64,000 bases of DNA from Streptomyces sp. NRRL F-5122 (GTDB lineage: Bacteria > Actinomycetota > Actinomycetes > Streptomycetales > Streptomycetaceae): contig NZ_LMWH01000070.1 in the NCBI RefSeq assembly GCF_001507435.1, positions 62,001 to 126,000 on the forward strand, written 5' to 3'. Positions 8,178 through 16,948 of the stretch are shown in pieces; the stretch's first letter is position 1, and the number at the start of each line of letters is the position of its first letter. The notes beneath the pieces are model-generated. The model saw nothing but the letters and a program-made list of their open reading frames with translations, was not told where the DNA came from and searched no databases. The position numbers and the translations under genes are program-made.

Positions 8178-9635
8178 GTGGCGGACGAGCTCACTCCGGA
8201 GACCCCGGAAGAGACCGAAGAGCCGATCAAGCAGCGCAAGAACGGCCTGTACCCGGGCGTGTCCGACGAGCTCGCCGAGAGCATGAAGTCCGGCTGGGCC
8301 GACACCGAGCTGCACGACCTGCGGCCGATCGCACAGGCCGCCGAGACGGCTGCCCGCCGTGCCGCGCTCTCCGCACGTTTCCCGGGCGAGCGCCTGGTGA
8401 TTCCCGCGGGCAATCTGAAGACCCGCTCGAACGACACGGACTACGCCTTCCGCGCCTCCGTCGAGTACGCGTACCTCAGCGGCAACCAGACCGAGGACGG
8501 CGTCCTCGTCCTGGAGCCGACCGCCGACGGGCACACCGCGACGCTCTATCTGCTCCCCCGCTCCGACCGTGAGAACGGCGAGTTCTGGCTGTCCGGCCAG
8601 GGCGAGCTCTGGGTCGGCCGCCGCCACTCCCTCGCCGAGGCCGAGCAGCTCCACGGCATCCCCGCGTCGGACGTGCGGAAGCTGCCGGAGAAGCTGAAGG
8701 AGGCCACCGGCCCGGTCCGGCTGGTCCGCGGCTTCGACGCCGGGATCGAGTCCGCGCTGCACGACAAGGTGACCGCCGAGCACGACGAGGAGCTGCGCGT
8801 CTTCCTCTCCGAGATGCGGCTGGTCAAGGACGACTTCGAGATCGGCGAACTGCAGAAGGCCGTCGACTCGACCACGCGGGGCTTCGAGGACGTCGTGAAG
8901 GTCCTCGACAAGGCGGAGGCCACCTCCGAGCGCTACATCGAGGGCACGTTCTTCCTCCGCGCCCGGGTGGAGGGCAACGACATCGGCTACGGCTCCATCT
9001 GCGCGGCGGGCCCGCACGCCTGCACCCTGCACTGGGTGCGCAACGACGGCCCGGTCCGCTCCGGCGACCTGCTCCTGCTGGACGCGGGCGTGGAGACGCA
9101 CACCTACTACACCGCCGACGTGACCCGCACGCTGCCGGTGAACGGCAGGTACAGCGAGATCCAGAAGAAGATCTACGACGCCGTGTACGAGGCCCAGGAG
9201 GCCGGCATCGCGGCGGTGAAGCCGGGCGCCAAGTACCGCGACTTCCACGACGCCGCGCAGCGGGTGCTGACCGAGAAGCTGGTCGAGTGGGGGCTCGTCG
9301 AGGGCCCGGTGGAGCGTGTCCTGGAACTCGGTCTGCAGCGCCGCTGGACCCTGCACGGCACGGGCCACATGCTCGGCATGGACGTCCACGACTGCGCCGC
9401 CGCGCGTGTGGAGACGTATGTGGACGGCACGCTGGAGGCCGGCATGGTGCTGACCGTCGAGCCCGGCCTGTACTTCCAGGCGGACGACCTGACCGTCCCG
9501 CAGGAGTACCGGGGCATCGGAGTCCGCATCGAGGACGACATCCTCGTCACCCAGGACGGCAACCGGAACCTCTCGGCGGGCCTGCCCCGGCGCTCCGACG
9601 AGGTCGAGGCGTGGATGGCCGCGCTGAAGGGCTGA
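8178..9635 (+). CDS. pepP: Aminopeptidase P family (Xaa-Pro) metallopeptidase
   Basis: A 485-residue pita-bread metallopeptidase that would remove N-terminal residues before proline. The five dinuclear-metal ligands are visible in order: LLLDAGVE (Asp), YTADVTRT (Asp), GTGHMLGMDVHD (His), LTVEPGLYF (Glu) and GVRIEDDILVT (Glu). The N-terminal creatinase-type domain (about 1-200) contains RSNDTDYAFRAS, as in long aminopeptidase P. I put the start at GTG 8178, six bases after AAGGAGG (8165-8171); the ATG at 8172 abuts that site. The gene ends just before a strong hairpin and is monocistronic. Confidence 0.93.
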   Translation: MADELTPETPEETEEPIKQRKNGLYPGVSDELAESMKSGWADTELHDLRPIAQAAETAARRAALSARFPGERLVIPAGNLKTRSNDTDYAFRASVEYAYLSGNQTEDGVLVLEPTADGHTATLYLLPRSDRENGEFWLSGQGELWVGRRHSLAEAEQLHGIPASDVRKLPEKLKEATGPVRLVRGFDAGIESALHDKVTAEHDEELRVFLSEMRLVKDDFEIGELQKAVDSTTRGFEDVVKVLDKAEATSERYIEGTFFLRARVEGNDIGYGSICAAGPHACTLHWVRNDGPVRSGDLLLLDAGVETHTYYTADVTRTLPVNGRYSEIQKKIYDAVYEAQEAGIAAVKPGAKYRDFHDAAQRVLTEKLVEWGLVEGPVERVLELGLQRRWTLHGTGHMLGMDVHDCAAARVETYVDGTLEAGMVLTVEPGLYFQADDLTVPQEYRGIGVRIEDDILVTQDGNRNLSAGLPRRSDEVEAWMAALKG

Positions 9636-9645
9636 TACGGGAGCC

Positions 9646-9680
9646 GATGGCCGGGTACCGAAGGGAGGTACCCGGCCATC
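9646..9680. terminator. Strong hairpin after the aminopeptidase P gene
   Basis: Perfect 14-bp inverted repeat GATGGCCGGGTACC / GGTACCCGGCCATC (9646-9659, 9667-9680) with a seven-base loop, 10 bases after the stop codon and 25 bases before the next start codon. It fits an intrinsic terminator without a T tract, as is common in streptomycetes. Confidence 0.85.
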
Positions 9681-9705
9681 CGCATGACGTACGGGGGGAT
9701 TTCCG

Positions 9706-11100
9706 TTGGTCCGAGCACCTGCGTCCGCGGACGCGTTCTGGTCCGGCGTCGGCGTCGACCTGCACCTCGAACCGGACGCGGCGGACGGTCGCCGCGCCGG
9801 TCTGGAGCGGGCGCTTCGGGACGCCGTGCGGGACGGCCGGCTCGCGCCCGGATCGCGGCTCCCGGCGACCCGGAAGCTCGCCGCCGAACTGGGTGTCTCC
9901 CGGGGCACCGCGAAAGCGGCGTACGACCAGTTGGTCGCCGAGGGGTACCTGACGGCGCAGCAGGGCTCGGGCACCCGGGTCGCCTCGCTTCCCGCGCAGG
10001 CGCCCGCACGGGACGACGGCGCCCCGCACACCCGTGCCCCGCGTTTCGACCTGCGGCCCGGCAGTCCGGATGTCGGCGCCTTCCCCGCGGCGGCCTGGTT
10101 GCGGGCACTGCGCCGCGCGATCGCGACCGCGCCGTCCCTCGCGTACGACTACGGCGATCCGCGCGGCCGTATCGAACTGCGCACGGCGCTCTCGGGCTAT
10201 CTGGGCCGGGCGCGCGGGGTGCCGGCGCCTCCCGAGCGGATCGTGATCACCTCCGGCTATGTGCAGGGGCTCGCCCTCCTCACGCGTGTGCTGGACGGCG
10301 CGTCGATCGCCATGGAGGATCCCGGCCTGCCGTTCCACCGGGACGTGGTGCGGCACAACGGCGGCGGCGTGGTCCCGCTACGGGTCGACGAACGGGGCGC
10401 TCGTACCGGGGACTTGACCGACGAGGCGGCCGTGGTGGTGACTCCCGCGCATCAGTACCCGACCGGGGTCACGCTGCACCCGGAGCGGCGCCGGGCGCTG
10501 ACGGAGTGGGCACGCGCGCGGGGCGGACTGGTCGTCGAGGACGACTACGACGGGGAGTTCCGCTACGACCGGCAGCCCGTCGGCGCGCTCCAGGGGATGG
10601 CGCCCGACCATGTGGTCTATCTGGGCACCGCCTCCAAGACGCTCGGTCCCGCACTGCGCCTGGGCTGGATGGTGCTGCCGCCGCACCTGGTGGACGCGGT
10701 GGCCGACGCCAAGCTGCACAGCGACCACCACACCGAGACCATCGGCCAGTTGGCCCTCGCGGAACTGGTCGACAGTCATGCCTACGACCGGCACATCCGC
10801 GCCTGCCGGCTGCGCTACCGGCGCCGACGCGACCAGCTCGTCGACCGGCTGGGCAGCCGTCGCCGCATCCGGGGGATCGCGGCCGGTCTGCACGCACTGG
10901 TCGACGTCCCCGACGAGGAGGCGGCGGTGGCGCGGGCCGAGGCGGAGGGGCTTGCGGTGGGGCGGCTCGGCGACCACTGGCACACGGCGGGCGAGGGACG
11001 GCCGCAGGGGCTGGTGGTCGGGTACGGAACGCCGCGGGAGCGGGCGTATCCCGAGGCACTGGACGTCCTGGGACGGGTACTGGACCACTTGGACGGCTGA
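9706..11100 (+). CDS. MocR/PdxR-type GntR transcriptional regulator with aminotransferase-fold domain
   Basis: A 464-residue fusion. Residues about 30-95 form a GntR winged helix (SRLPATRKLAAELGVSRGTA). Residues about 115-464 form a fold-I PLP domain with Lys311 (GTASKTLG) and EDDYDGEFRYD (278-288) as the coenzyme-binding features. MocR-type regulators often control vitamin B6 synthesis or amino-acid uptake, commonly of a divergent neighbour. Here the flanking genes are a peptidase (same strand) and an anti-sigma-like gene, so the target is unclear. The start is TTG 9706 behind ACGGGGGGA. No pdxST genes are in the window. Confidence 0.9.
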   Translation: MVRAPASADAFWSGVGVDLHLEPDAADGRRAGLERALRDAVRDGRLAPGSRLPATRKLAAELGVSRGTAKAAYDQLVAEGYLTAQQGSGTRVASLPAQAPARDDGAPHTRAPRFDLRPGSPDVGAFPAAAWLRALRRAIATAPSLAYDYGDPRGRIELRTALSGYLGRARGVPAPPERIVITSGYVQGLALLTRVLDGASIAMEDPGLPFHRDVVRHNGGGVVPLRVDERGARTGDLTDEAAVVVTPAHQYPTGVTLHPERRRALTEWARARGGLVVEDDYDGEFRYDRQPVGALQGMAPDHVVYLGTASKTLGPALRLGWMVLPPHLVDAVADAKLHSDHHTETIGQLALAELVDSHAYDRHIRACRLRYRRRRDQLVDRLGSRRRIRGIAAGLHALVDVPDEEAAVARAEAEGLAVGRLGDHWHTAGEGRPQGLVVGYGTPRERAYPEALDVLGRVLDHLDG

Positions 11101-11230
11101 CAAGCGGCGTCCGGGGGGCGGGCGGGGCCCGTCTGCCGCAGATCACGTCCCCGCCGTCGCCGAGCTGCGTGGCCGTTGCGAGCGGCGAGGCAGGATGTCC
11201 TCCCGGCTGCGCACGCCACCGGGCGACGCG

Positions 11231-11677
11231 CTAGACGGCCACCAGCGGCGCGTCCTTCCTCCACTTGAGGATCTTGTCGAAGCTGACCACCGCACCGCCG
11301 CGGTCCGGCTTGTTGCCGATGTGGACGTGATCGGCGAGTTGCTCGATCAGGCAGAGCCCACGGCCGTGCTCGGCGTCGGTGCGGGCCGGCCGGATCGCGG
11401 GACGGACCCGGCCCGTGGGAAAGCCGGGCCCCGAGTCGGTGACCTCGATGCGGCACGTCTCCCCGTCGAGATACGCCGTGACCCGGTACGCCTCGCCGTG
11501 GGCGGCGCCACCGCCGTGCTCGACCGCGTTGGCGCAGGCTTCACTGAGCGCGACGGAGAGGTCGTAGGAGATGTCGGGGTCGACGCCGGCGGTCTCCATG
11601 GTGCCCATGAGGAGCCGTCGGGCGAGCGGCACGCTCGCAGCCTCGCGCCGCAGATGGAGTGACCACCAGATGCTCAT
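11231..11677 (-). CDS. RsbW-like HATPase anti-sigma regulatory factor
   Basis: A 148-residue GHKL ATPase. The N box SEACANAVEHG (Asn for Mg-ATP), G1 EVTDSGPGFP and G2 EHGRGLCLIEQL are intact. Streptomyces has many such small kinases, which bind or phosphorylate sigma-factor antagonists. Compared with the protein at 2645-3187 it is shorter and keeps the Glu-Ala-x-x-Asn core more exactly. It is convergent with the MocR gene (130-base gap) and divergent from the membrane protein at 11932. No sigma factor or STAS antagonist is adjacent, so its partner must be encoded elsewhere. Confidence 0.88.
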   Translation of the reverse strand: MSIWWSLHLRREAASVPLARRLLMGTMETAGVDPDISYDLSVALSEACANAVEHGGGAAHGEAYRVTAYLDGETCRIEVTDSGPGFPTGRVRPAIRPARTDAEHGRGLCLIEQLADHVHIGNKPDRGGAVVSFDKILKWRKDAPLVAV

Positions 11678-11931
11678 GCTCCAGCCTCCTGGCCGCGGCT
11701 CGACATACCGTTACGTATTGCCACGACTGCCCGCGTGCAATCGCCCGTTGGACGAGATCCCGCTCGATCGGCGGATGCGCCCGGGCCGTGCGCGGGTGTA
11801 AAGAGTGGGCGCGGACAGCAGGAACGCGGCAGAAGGCGATCTTCCGGATCACTCTTCCGATAACCGCATGGATGCCACCTTGCGGACCTGCCGTACGGAG
11901 CCCACGGGGCCAGTGGGATGATGAGCCCGCC

Positions 11932-12753
11932 ATGAGTGCCCCTCGTCAGCGCACGGCGCGCACCGGACACGATCTCCGGGTCCTGCGGGCCGCGGTGTTC
12001 GCCGCGGTCTGCGTCGTGCTGGCCGCGGCGGGGCATGCGCTCGCCTCCTGCGCCACGGTTCCGCTGTGGACGCTGGGCGCCGGATTCCTCGGCGTGTTCG
12101 CCGTCGCCGTCACGCTCGCCGGGCGGGAGCGCTCGCTGCCCGGTATCGCCGCGGTCCTCGCGGTGGGCCAGGCCGTGCTGCACACCCTGTTCGGGCTGGG
12201 GCAGCACGCCGGTGCCATGTCGATGACCTCGAGCGCGATGTCCGCGCCCGACGCCACACTCGTGGCGCGGGCCGCACACATCATGTGCGGCGCCACGGCG
12301 GCGACGATCTCCCCGGCACAGGCACAGCGGATCCTTGCCGATGCGCGGCTCGGCACGGGGTCGGACATGGCCGCCATGCACGACCCGGCGGACGCCCTGT
12401 CGACCGCCGCCGGCTCATGGTGGTCGATGCTGCCGTCCGTGCCGATGCTGCTCGGGCACGTACTCGCAGCGGTCGCCGCGGGCTGGGTGCTGCGTCACGG
12501 TGACATCGCACTGCTGCGGCTCATGCGGCTGTCCGCGCACGGAGTCGCGGAGGGGGCGCTCGTCCGGTCCCTGCGATCGGCGTTCGCGCTTGTGCGCGCC
12601 CTGCTGACCGGGCTCCCCGAGGCGCCCGAAGCGAGGACGCGCGCCCCACGCGCCTCCTTCCTCGTGCCGCCGAAGCAGCGGAAGAGCGCACTGCAGCACA
12701 CGGTGATCCGGCGCGGACCGCCGTCCTCCACTCCTCACGTCCTCGCTGCCTGA
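11932..12753 (+). CDS. Multi-pass membrane protein preceding the copper block
   Basis: A 273-residue integral membrane protein. Hydrophobic segments lie at about 18-40, 47-64, 71-88 and 165-187; a long basic C-terminal tail follows. The loop between segments has Met/His-containing sequence (HAGAMSMTSSAMS, AHIMCGATAAT, DMAAMHDP), which could bind copper. It is read towards ycnI, sco1, pcuC and copCD and is probably functionally linked, although 152 bases separate it from ycnI. The start ATG 11932 has only weak ribosome-site potential. I do not recognise a named family; the copper link is inferred from context and Met content. Confidence 0.72.
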   Translation: MSAPRQRTARTGHDLRVLRAAVFAAVCVVLAAAGHALASCATVPLWTLGAGFLGVFAVAVTLAGRERSLPGIAAVLAVGQAVLHTLFGLGQHAGAMSMTSSAMSAPDATLVARAAHIMCGATAATISPAQAQRILADARLGTGSDMAAMHDPADALSTAAGSWWSMLPSVPMLLGHVLAAVAAGWVLRHGDIALLRLMRLSAHGVAEGALVRSLRSAFALVRALLTGLPEAPEARTRAPRASFLVPPKQRKSALQHTVIRRGPPSSTPHVLAA

Positions 12754-12905
12754 ACACGACGCGCCTCTCCACTCGTTCCTCCGGGAGGGCTGCCGTCGTG
12801 CAGCACGCGTGCGCGCCCGCGCCGTGCCACCCCCCGTGGCCACGGCTGCACCCGCGCACCGTTCTTCCCAATGGACTCACACTCGAAGTGGAGTGCTCTA
12901 ACGCC

Positions 12906-13655
12906 ATGAAGGCCATCAAGGGTTCCCTGAAGGCTTCGCGCCTCGCCGTCGCCGGCACCGCCGCCGCGTCGGCCGTTCTCGTCCTGTCCTCGCCCGCCTT
13001 CGCGCACGTCACCGTGCAGCCCGAGGGCGAGGCCGCCAAGGGCGGCTACGCAGTCGTCGACTTCAAGGTCCCGAACGAGCGCGACGACGCCTCGACCACC
13101 AAGCTCGAGGTCAACCTCCCCGCCGACCACCCGCTGGCCTCCGTGATGCCGCAGCCGGTCGACGGCTGGACGGTGCAGGTCACCAGGTCCAAGCTCGACA
13201 AGCCGCTCACTCTGCACGGTGAGCAGATCGACGAGGCCGTCACCAAGGTCACCTGGACCGCCACCGGCAAGGGCATCGAACCGGGCTACTTCCAGAAGTT
13301 CCCGCTCTCGGTCGGCCGGCTGCCCGAGGACGCCGACCAGCTCGTCTTCAAGGCCCTGCAGACGTACTCCGACAAGGACGTCGTCCGCTGGATCGAGGTG
13401 CAGAAGGACGGCCAGGAGGAGCCCGACAACCCGGCCCCGGTGCTCGAGCTGGCCTCGGCCTCCGAGGGGGGCCACAACGGCAGCCGGGCCGAGGACGCCT
13501 CCGCCGCCTCGGCCTCCGAGGAAACCGCCGCGGTGACCTCCACCGGCGGCAGTGACACCACCGCCCGCGTCCTCGGCGTCGTGGGCATCGTCGTCGGCGC
13601 GGCGGGTGTCGCGTACGGCGTCATGGCCGGCCGTCGGCGCAGCACCGAGGCCTGA
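12906..13655 (+). CDS. YcnI family (DUF1775) copper-binding exported protein
   Basis: A 249-residue surface protein. A signal peptide (about 1-34) ends SPAFA before HVTVQPEG, so the mature protein would start with the His used in the single-histidine copper site of YcnI domains. Trp in DGWTVQVTR and WTATG, and the PNER segment, fit DUF1775. A low-complexity Ala/Ser/Glu stalk leads to a C-terminal membrane anchor (about 219-240) and a GRRRS tail. It opens the run ycnI-sco1-pcuC-copCD, which together should acquire and deliver copper outside the membrane. The start ATG 12906 was chosen for the signal peptide. Confidence 0.88.
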   Translation: MKAIKGSLKASRLAVAGTAAASAVLVLSSPAFAHVTVQPEGEAAKGGYAVVDFKVPNERDDASTTKLEVNLPADHPLASVMPQPVDGWTVQVTRSKLDKPLTLHGEQIDEAVTKVTWTATGKGIEPGYFQKFPLSVGRLPEDADQLVFKALQTYSDKDVVRWIEVQKDGQEEPDNPAPVLELASASEGGHNGSRAEDASAASASEETAAVTSTGGSDTTARVLGVVGIVVGAAGVAYGVMAGRRRSTEA

Positions 13656-13681
13656 GGTACCACTCGCCTCCGGGCACGCGC

Positions 13682-13724
13682 GGGGATCGTGCGCCATCGC
13701 CGTGGCGCGCGGCGCACGGTCCCC
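13682..13724. terminator. Hairpin between ycnI and sco1 genes
   Basis: Inverted repeat GGGGATCGTGCGCC / GGCGCACGGTCCCC (13682-13695, 13711-13724), 14 bp with one mismatch and a 15-base loop. It lies in the 105-base gap between two same-strand genes, so it could be a partial terminator that lowers downstream expression, or an mRNA-stabilising stem. Confidence 0.6.
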
Positions 13725-13760
13725 GTGCACACCGGAGCACTCACATCTGGGACGTTCTCC

Positions 13761-14432
13761 ATGCGCAAGAAGACGCTCGCCGCGGCAGCCCTCCTGGCCG
13801 CCGCCGCGTTCACCCTCTCCGCCTGCGGCTCCGGCGACGGCGGGGACAAGCCGATCGCCGTGGTCTCCGCGGAATCCGGATCGGACAAGGCCGCGACCGT
13901 GCTCGACCAGCCGTTCGAAAAGCCGGATCTGGTCCTCACCGACACGCACGGCAAGAAGTACGACCTGCGTGCGCAGACCAAGGGCAGGCCGACCCTCATC
14001 TACTTCGGCTACACCCACTGCCCCGACGTCTGCCCGCTGACGATGAACAACCTCGCGGTCGCCAAGAAGCAGGTCGAGAAGGACAAGCAGCTGACCCCGG
14101 CGCAGAAGGAGTCGCTGCGGATCGTGTTCGTCACCACCGACCCGGAGCGCGACACACCTTCCGCGCTCGGCGCGTGGCTCAAGGGCATCGACCCCGATGT
14201 CGTCGGGCTGACCGGTGACTTCGCCACGGTCCAGGCAGGAGCCCGCACCGTCGGCATCAGCATCGAGCCACCGAAGAAGGAGAAGGACGGCAAGATCGTC
14301 TCCTTCCACGGCACCCAGGTCATCGCGTTCTCGCCGAAGACCGACGCGGGTTATGTGGTGTACGGCGAGGACGCCACCGTCGACGACTACACCAAGGACC
14401 TCCCCAAGATCATCGAGGGGGAGAACCCGTGA
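13761..14432 (+). CDS. SCO1/SenC family lipoprotein
   Basis: A 223-residue thioredoxin-fold copper chaperone that delivers copper to the CuA site of cytochrome c oxidase or acts as a thiol redox protein. A lipoprotein signal ends LSAC (Cys22). The CxxxC motif is Cys87-Pro-Asp-Val-Cys91, and the conserved His is His182 (SFHGTQV), so all three copper ligands of the family are present. FVTTDPERDTP is also typical. The stop overlaps the next gene's GTG (GTGA), so the two are translationally coupled. ATG 13761 is chosen for the signal peptide; an in-frame ATG 24 codons upstream gives no sensible signal. Confidence 0.93.
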   Translation: MRKKTLAAAALLAAAAFTLSACGSGDGGDKPIAVVSAESGSDKAATVLDQPFEKPDLVLTDTHGKKYDLRAQTKGRPTLIYFGYTHCPDVCPLTMNNLAVAKKQVEKDKQLTPAQKESLRIVFVTTDPERDTPSALGAWLKGIDPDVVGLTGDFATVQAGARTVGISIEPPKKEKDGKIVSFHGTQVIAFSPKTDAGYVVYGEDATVDDYTKDLPKIIEGENP

Positions 14433-14887
14433 ACCAACGCTCCGTCAACCTCGCGGTGCTGACAGCGGCGGGACTGGTGCTCGCGGGCTGCGGCGCGGGT
14501 TCCTCGTCGTCCTCCGAGCCCGAGCTGAAGGTCACCGGGGCCTACATGCCCGCCCCGCCCACCGGCGATCTCGCGGCCGGGTTCTTCGTCGTCTCCAACT
14601 CCGGTGGCGCCGACACCCTGACCTCCGTCACCAGCCGGCTCGCCGGCGACGTCACGCTGCACTCCACCAAGGACGGCGTCATGGAGGAGGAGAAGTCCTT
14701 CGCCGTGCCCGCGGACGGCCGGCTGGACTTCGAGACCGGTGGCAACCACCTCATGTTCGAGAAGCTCACCCACAAGCCCGAACAGGGCGAGAAGGTGTCC
14801 GTGCAGCTGCACTTCGCAAAGTCCGGAACGGTCACGGTCGAGATGCCGGTGAAGTCGCCGACGTACACCCCCGAGACCGGGCACTGA
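14429..14887 (+). CDS. PCu(A)C family copper chaperone lipoprotein
   Basis: A 152-residue cupredoxin-like protein that carries Cu(I) outside the membrane, typically to cytochrome oxidase together with Sco. A lipobox LAGC (Cys21) anchors it. The H(x)nM(x)21HxM ligand pattern is visible: His78, Met85, then His107 and Met109 (GNHLMFEKL). It overlaps the sco1 stop by four bases (GTGA) and is followed 13 bases later by copCD, giving a tight operon. Ser-rich residues 24-29 form the linker to the lipid anchor. Confidence 0.93.
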   Translation: MNQRSVNLAVLTAAGLVLAGCGAGSSSSSEPELKVTGAYMPAPPTGDLAAGFFVVSNSGGADTLTSVTSRLAGDVTLHSTKDGVMEEEKSFAVPADGRLDFETGGNHLMFEKLTHKPEQGEKVSVQLHFAKSGTVTVEMPVKSPTYTPETGH

Positions 14888-14900
14888 GAGAGGGATCACC

Positions 14901-16940
14901 GTGACGCAGGCCACCGCTCCCACCGGACACGTCCAGGGCGGCATCCGCGCAAAGTTCCCCCGCACGCCGCGGATCCGGGGCGTCCTGGCGCTGATGGCAC
15001 TGCTGCTCGCCGTGGCGGGCACGCTGTTCGGCGGGGCCGCACCCGCCTCCGCGCACGCCGCGCTGCTCGGCAGCGACCCCGCACAGGGATCGGTGGTCGA
15101 CAAGGCGCCCACGCAGATCACGCTCGACTTCTCCGAGAAGGTGGCCCTGTCGGACGGGTCGTTCAAGGTCCTCGACCCCAAGGGACAGCGGGTCGACACC
15201 GGCAAGCCGGCCGAGCTGACCGGGACGATGTACGGCGTGAGGGTGCACCCGGGTCTGCCCCGCGGCACCTACACGGTCACCTACCAGGTGGTGTCCGCGG
15301 ACAGCCATCCCGTCTCGGGCGCCTTCACCTTCTCCGTCGGGGCCCCGTCCGCGACCACGGTCTCCGCCTCGGGCCAGACCGTGGGCGGCGGGGTCGTCGG
15401 CGGACTCTACGGGTTCGCGCGCTACGTCTCGTACGCCGGGTTCATCGTCCTGATCGGCGGCGCCGCCTTCGTCCTGGCCTGCTGGCAGCGGGGGGCCGGA
15501 GAGCGGGCGGTGCAGCGGCTCGTGGTCTCCGGATGGGTGGCCCTCACCTCCGCCACGCTCGCGCTGCTGCTTCTGCGCGGCTCGTACACCGGCTCGGGGA
15601 AGTTCGCCGACGTCTTCGACCTCTCCCTGGTCGGGCAGGTGCTCCAGACCAAGGCCGGTGCCGCCCTCGTCTCCCGGCTGCTGCTGCTCGCGGCGGCGGC
15701 CCTGTTCGTCGCGGTGCTCTTCGGGGCATTCGCGAAACGGGACGCGGACGGTGAGGAGAGGGCCGGCGAGGCGAACGGGTCCGGGGGCCGGAAGGCCGCG
15801 TCGGGCGGCGACGGCCTCGATGCGGAGCGGGCTGCCACGAAACAGGACCTCACCTTCGGACTCGCCGTCGGCGGCTTTGTCGTCGCGGCCGGTCTCGCGG
15901 CCACCTGGGCGATGGCCGAACACGCCTCGACCGGCATCCAGACCGGCCTCGCGATGCCCGTCGACATCCTGCATCTGCTGGCGGTCGCCGTCTGGCTCGG
16001 TGGTCTCGCGACGATGCTGGTCGCCCTGTACCGCGCGCCGTCGATCGAGAAGTCGGCCGTCCAGCGCTTCTCGCGCGTGGCCTTCGCAAGCGTCGTGACC
16101 CTGGTCGCGACCGGTGTCTACCAGTCCTGGCGTCAGCTCGGCTCGTGGTCGGCGCTGACCGGTACGGCGTACGGACAGCTGCTCCTCGTGAAGGTCGCAC
16201 TGGTCGCCGTCCTGGTCGGTGTCGCCTGGATCTCGCGGCGCTGGACGGCCCGGCTCACGGACGTGCCCGCGGCGAAGGCGCAGCGCACGGCGCAGAAGAA
16301 GCGGGTGACGGCGAAGGCGTCGGCCAAGGGCGGCGGCTCGAACGCCTCCCGGAAGGGGGCTTCGGGGTCCTCCGAGCGCACCGCCCAGCTGGCCAGGCAG
16401 CGCGCCGCCATGGCCGCCGCGCGGGCCAAGCGGCTCCGTGACGCCGATCCCGCCCGTTCCGGGCTGCGTCGCTCGGTGCTCACGGAGACGGCCGTCGCCG
16501 TCGTCGTGCTGGCCGTCACCACCGCGCTGACGACCACCGAACCGGGGCGCACCGAGGAGGTGGCCAAGGCCGCCACCTCCACCGCGGCGCAGCGGTCCGG
16601 TCCGCTGTCGCTGAAGATCCCCTTCGACACGGGCGGCCAGGACGGCAAGGGCACCGTCGAGGTCACCCTCGACCCGGCCCGTGTCGGCGCCAACGAGATG
16701 CACCTCTATGTGGTGCGCCCGAACGGCAGTGCCTTCGACGTCCCCGAGGTGAAGGTCGCCTTCACCCTCGAGGCCAAGAGCATCGGCCCGCTGCCCGTCG
16801 TGCCCGACCGCATCGCCACCGGGCACTGGTCGGCGAGCGGGGTGCAGATCCCCATGGCGGGCGACTGGAAGATCGCCGTGACCGTGCGGACGTCCGACAT
16901 CGACCAGACAAGCGTGAGCAAGAACGCGAAGATCGGCTGA
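14901..16940 (+). CDS. CopC-CopD fusion copper resistance/uptake membrane protein with extra C-terminal exported domain
   Basis: A 679-residue protein. A signal peptide (about 26-51, ending ASA) precedes a CopC domain: mature His in AHAALLGSDP, then DFSEKVAL and SADSHPVSGAF hold the Cu(II) ligands. Eight or so membrane helices of CopD follow (about 170-450), including HLLAVAVWLGGLATM with a conserved His. A basic Ala/Lys-rich loop (about 450-520) and one more helix lead to a C-terminal exported beta domain (LKIPFDTGG...VEVTLDPA). The fusion matches the streptomycete form. GTG 14901 follows GAGAGAGGG. The dyp gene begins eight bases after the stop. Confidence 0.9.
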   Translation: MTQATAPTGHVQGGIRAKFPRTPRIRGVLALMALLLAVAGTLFGGAAPASAHAALLGSDPAQGSVVDKAPTQITLDFSEKVALSDGSFKVLDPKGQRVDTGKPAELTGTMYGVRVHPGLPRGTYTVTYQVVSADSHPVSGAFTFSVGAPSATTVSASGQTVGGGVVGGLYGFARYVSYAGFIVLIGGAAFVLACWQRGAGERAVQRLVVSGWVALTSATLALLLLRGSYTGSGKFADVFDLSLVGQVLQTKAGAALVSRLLLLAAAALFVAVLFGAFAKRDADGEERAGEANGSGGRKAASGGDGLDAERAATKQDLTFGLAVGGFVVAAGLAATWAMAEHASTGIQTGLAMPVDILHLLAVAVWLGGLATMLVALYRAPSIEKSAVQRFSRVAFASVVTLVATGVYQSWRQLGSWSALTGTAYGQLLLVKVALVAVLVGVAWISRRWTARLTDVPAAKAQRTAQKKRVTAKASAKGGGSNASRKGASGSSERTAQLARQRAAMAAARAKRLRDADPARSGLRRSVLTETAVAVVVLAVTTALTTTEPGRTEEVAKAATSTAAQRSGPLSLKIPFDTGGQDGKGTVEVTLDPARVGANEMHLYVVRPNGSAFDVPEVKVAFTLEAKSIGPLPVVPDRIATGHWSASGVQIPMAGDWKIAVTVRTSDIDQTSVSKNAKIG

Positions 16941-16948
16941 ACGACACC

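Noticed and set aside
12735..14309. 524-residue minus-strand reading across ycnI and sco1
   Set aside because: It lies antisense to two well supported genes and has Gly/Arg/Leu bias typical of antisense GC-rich frames.
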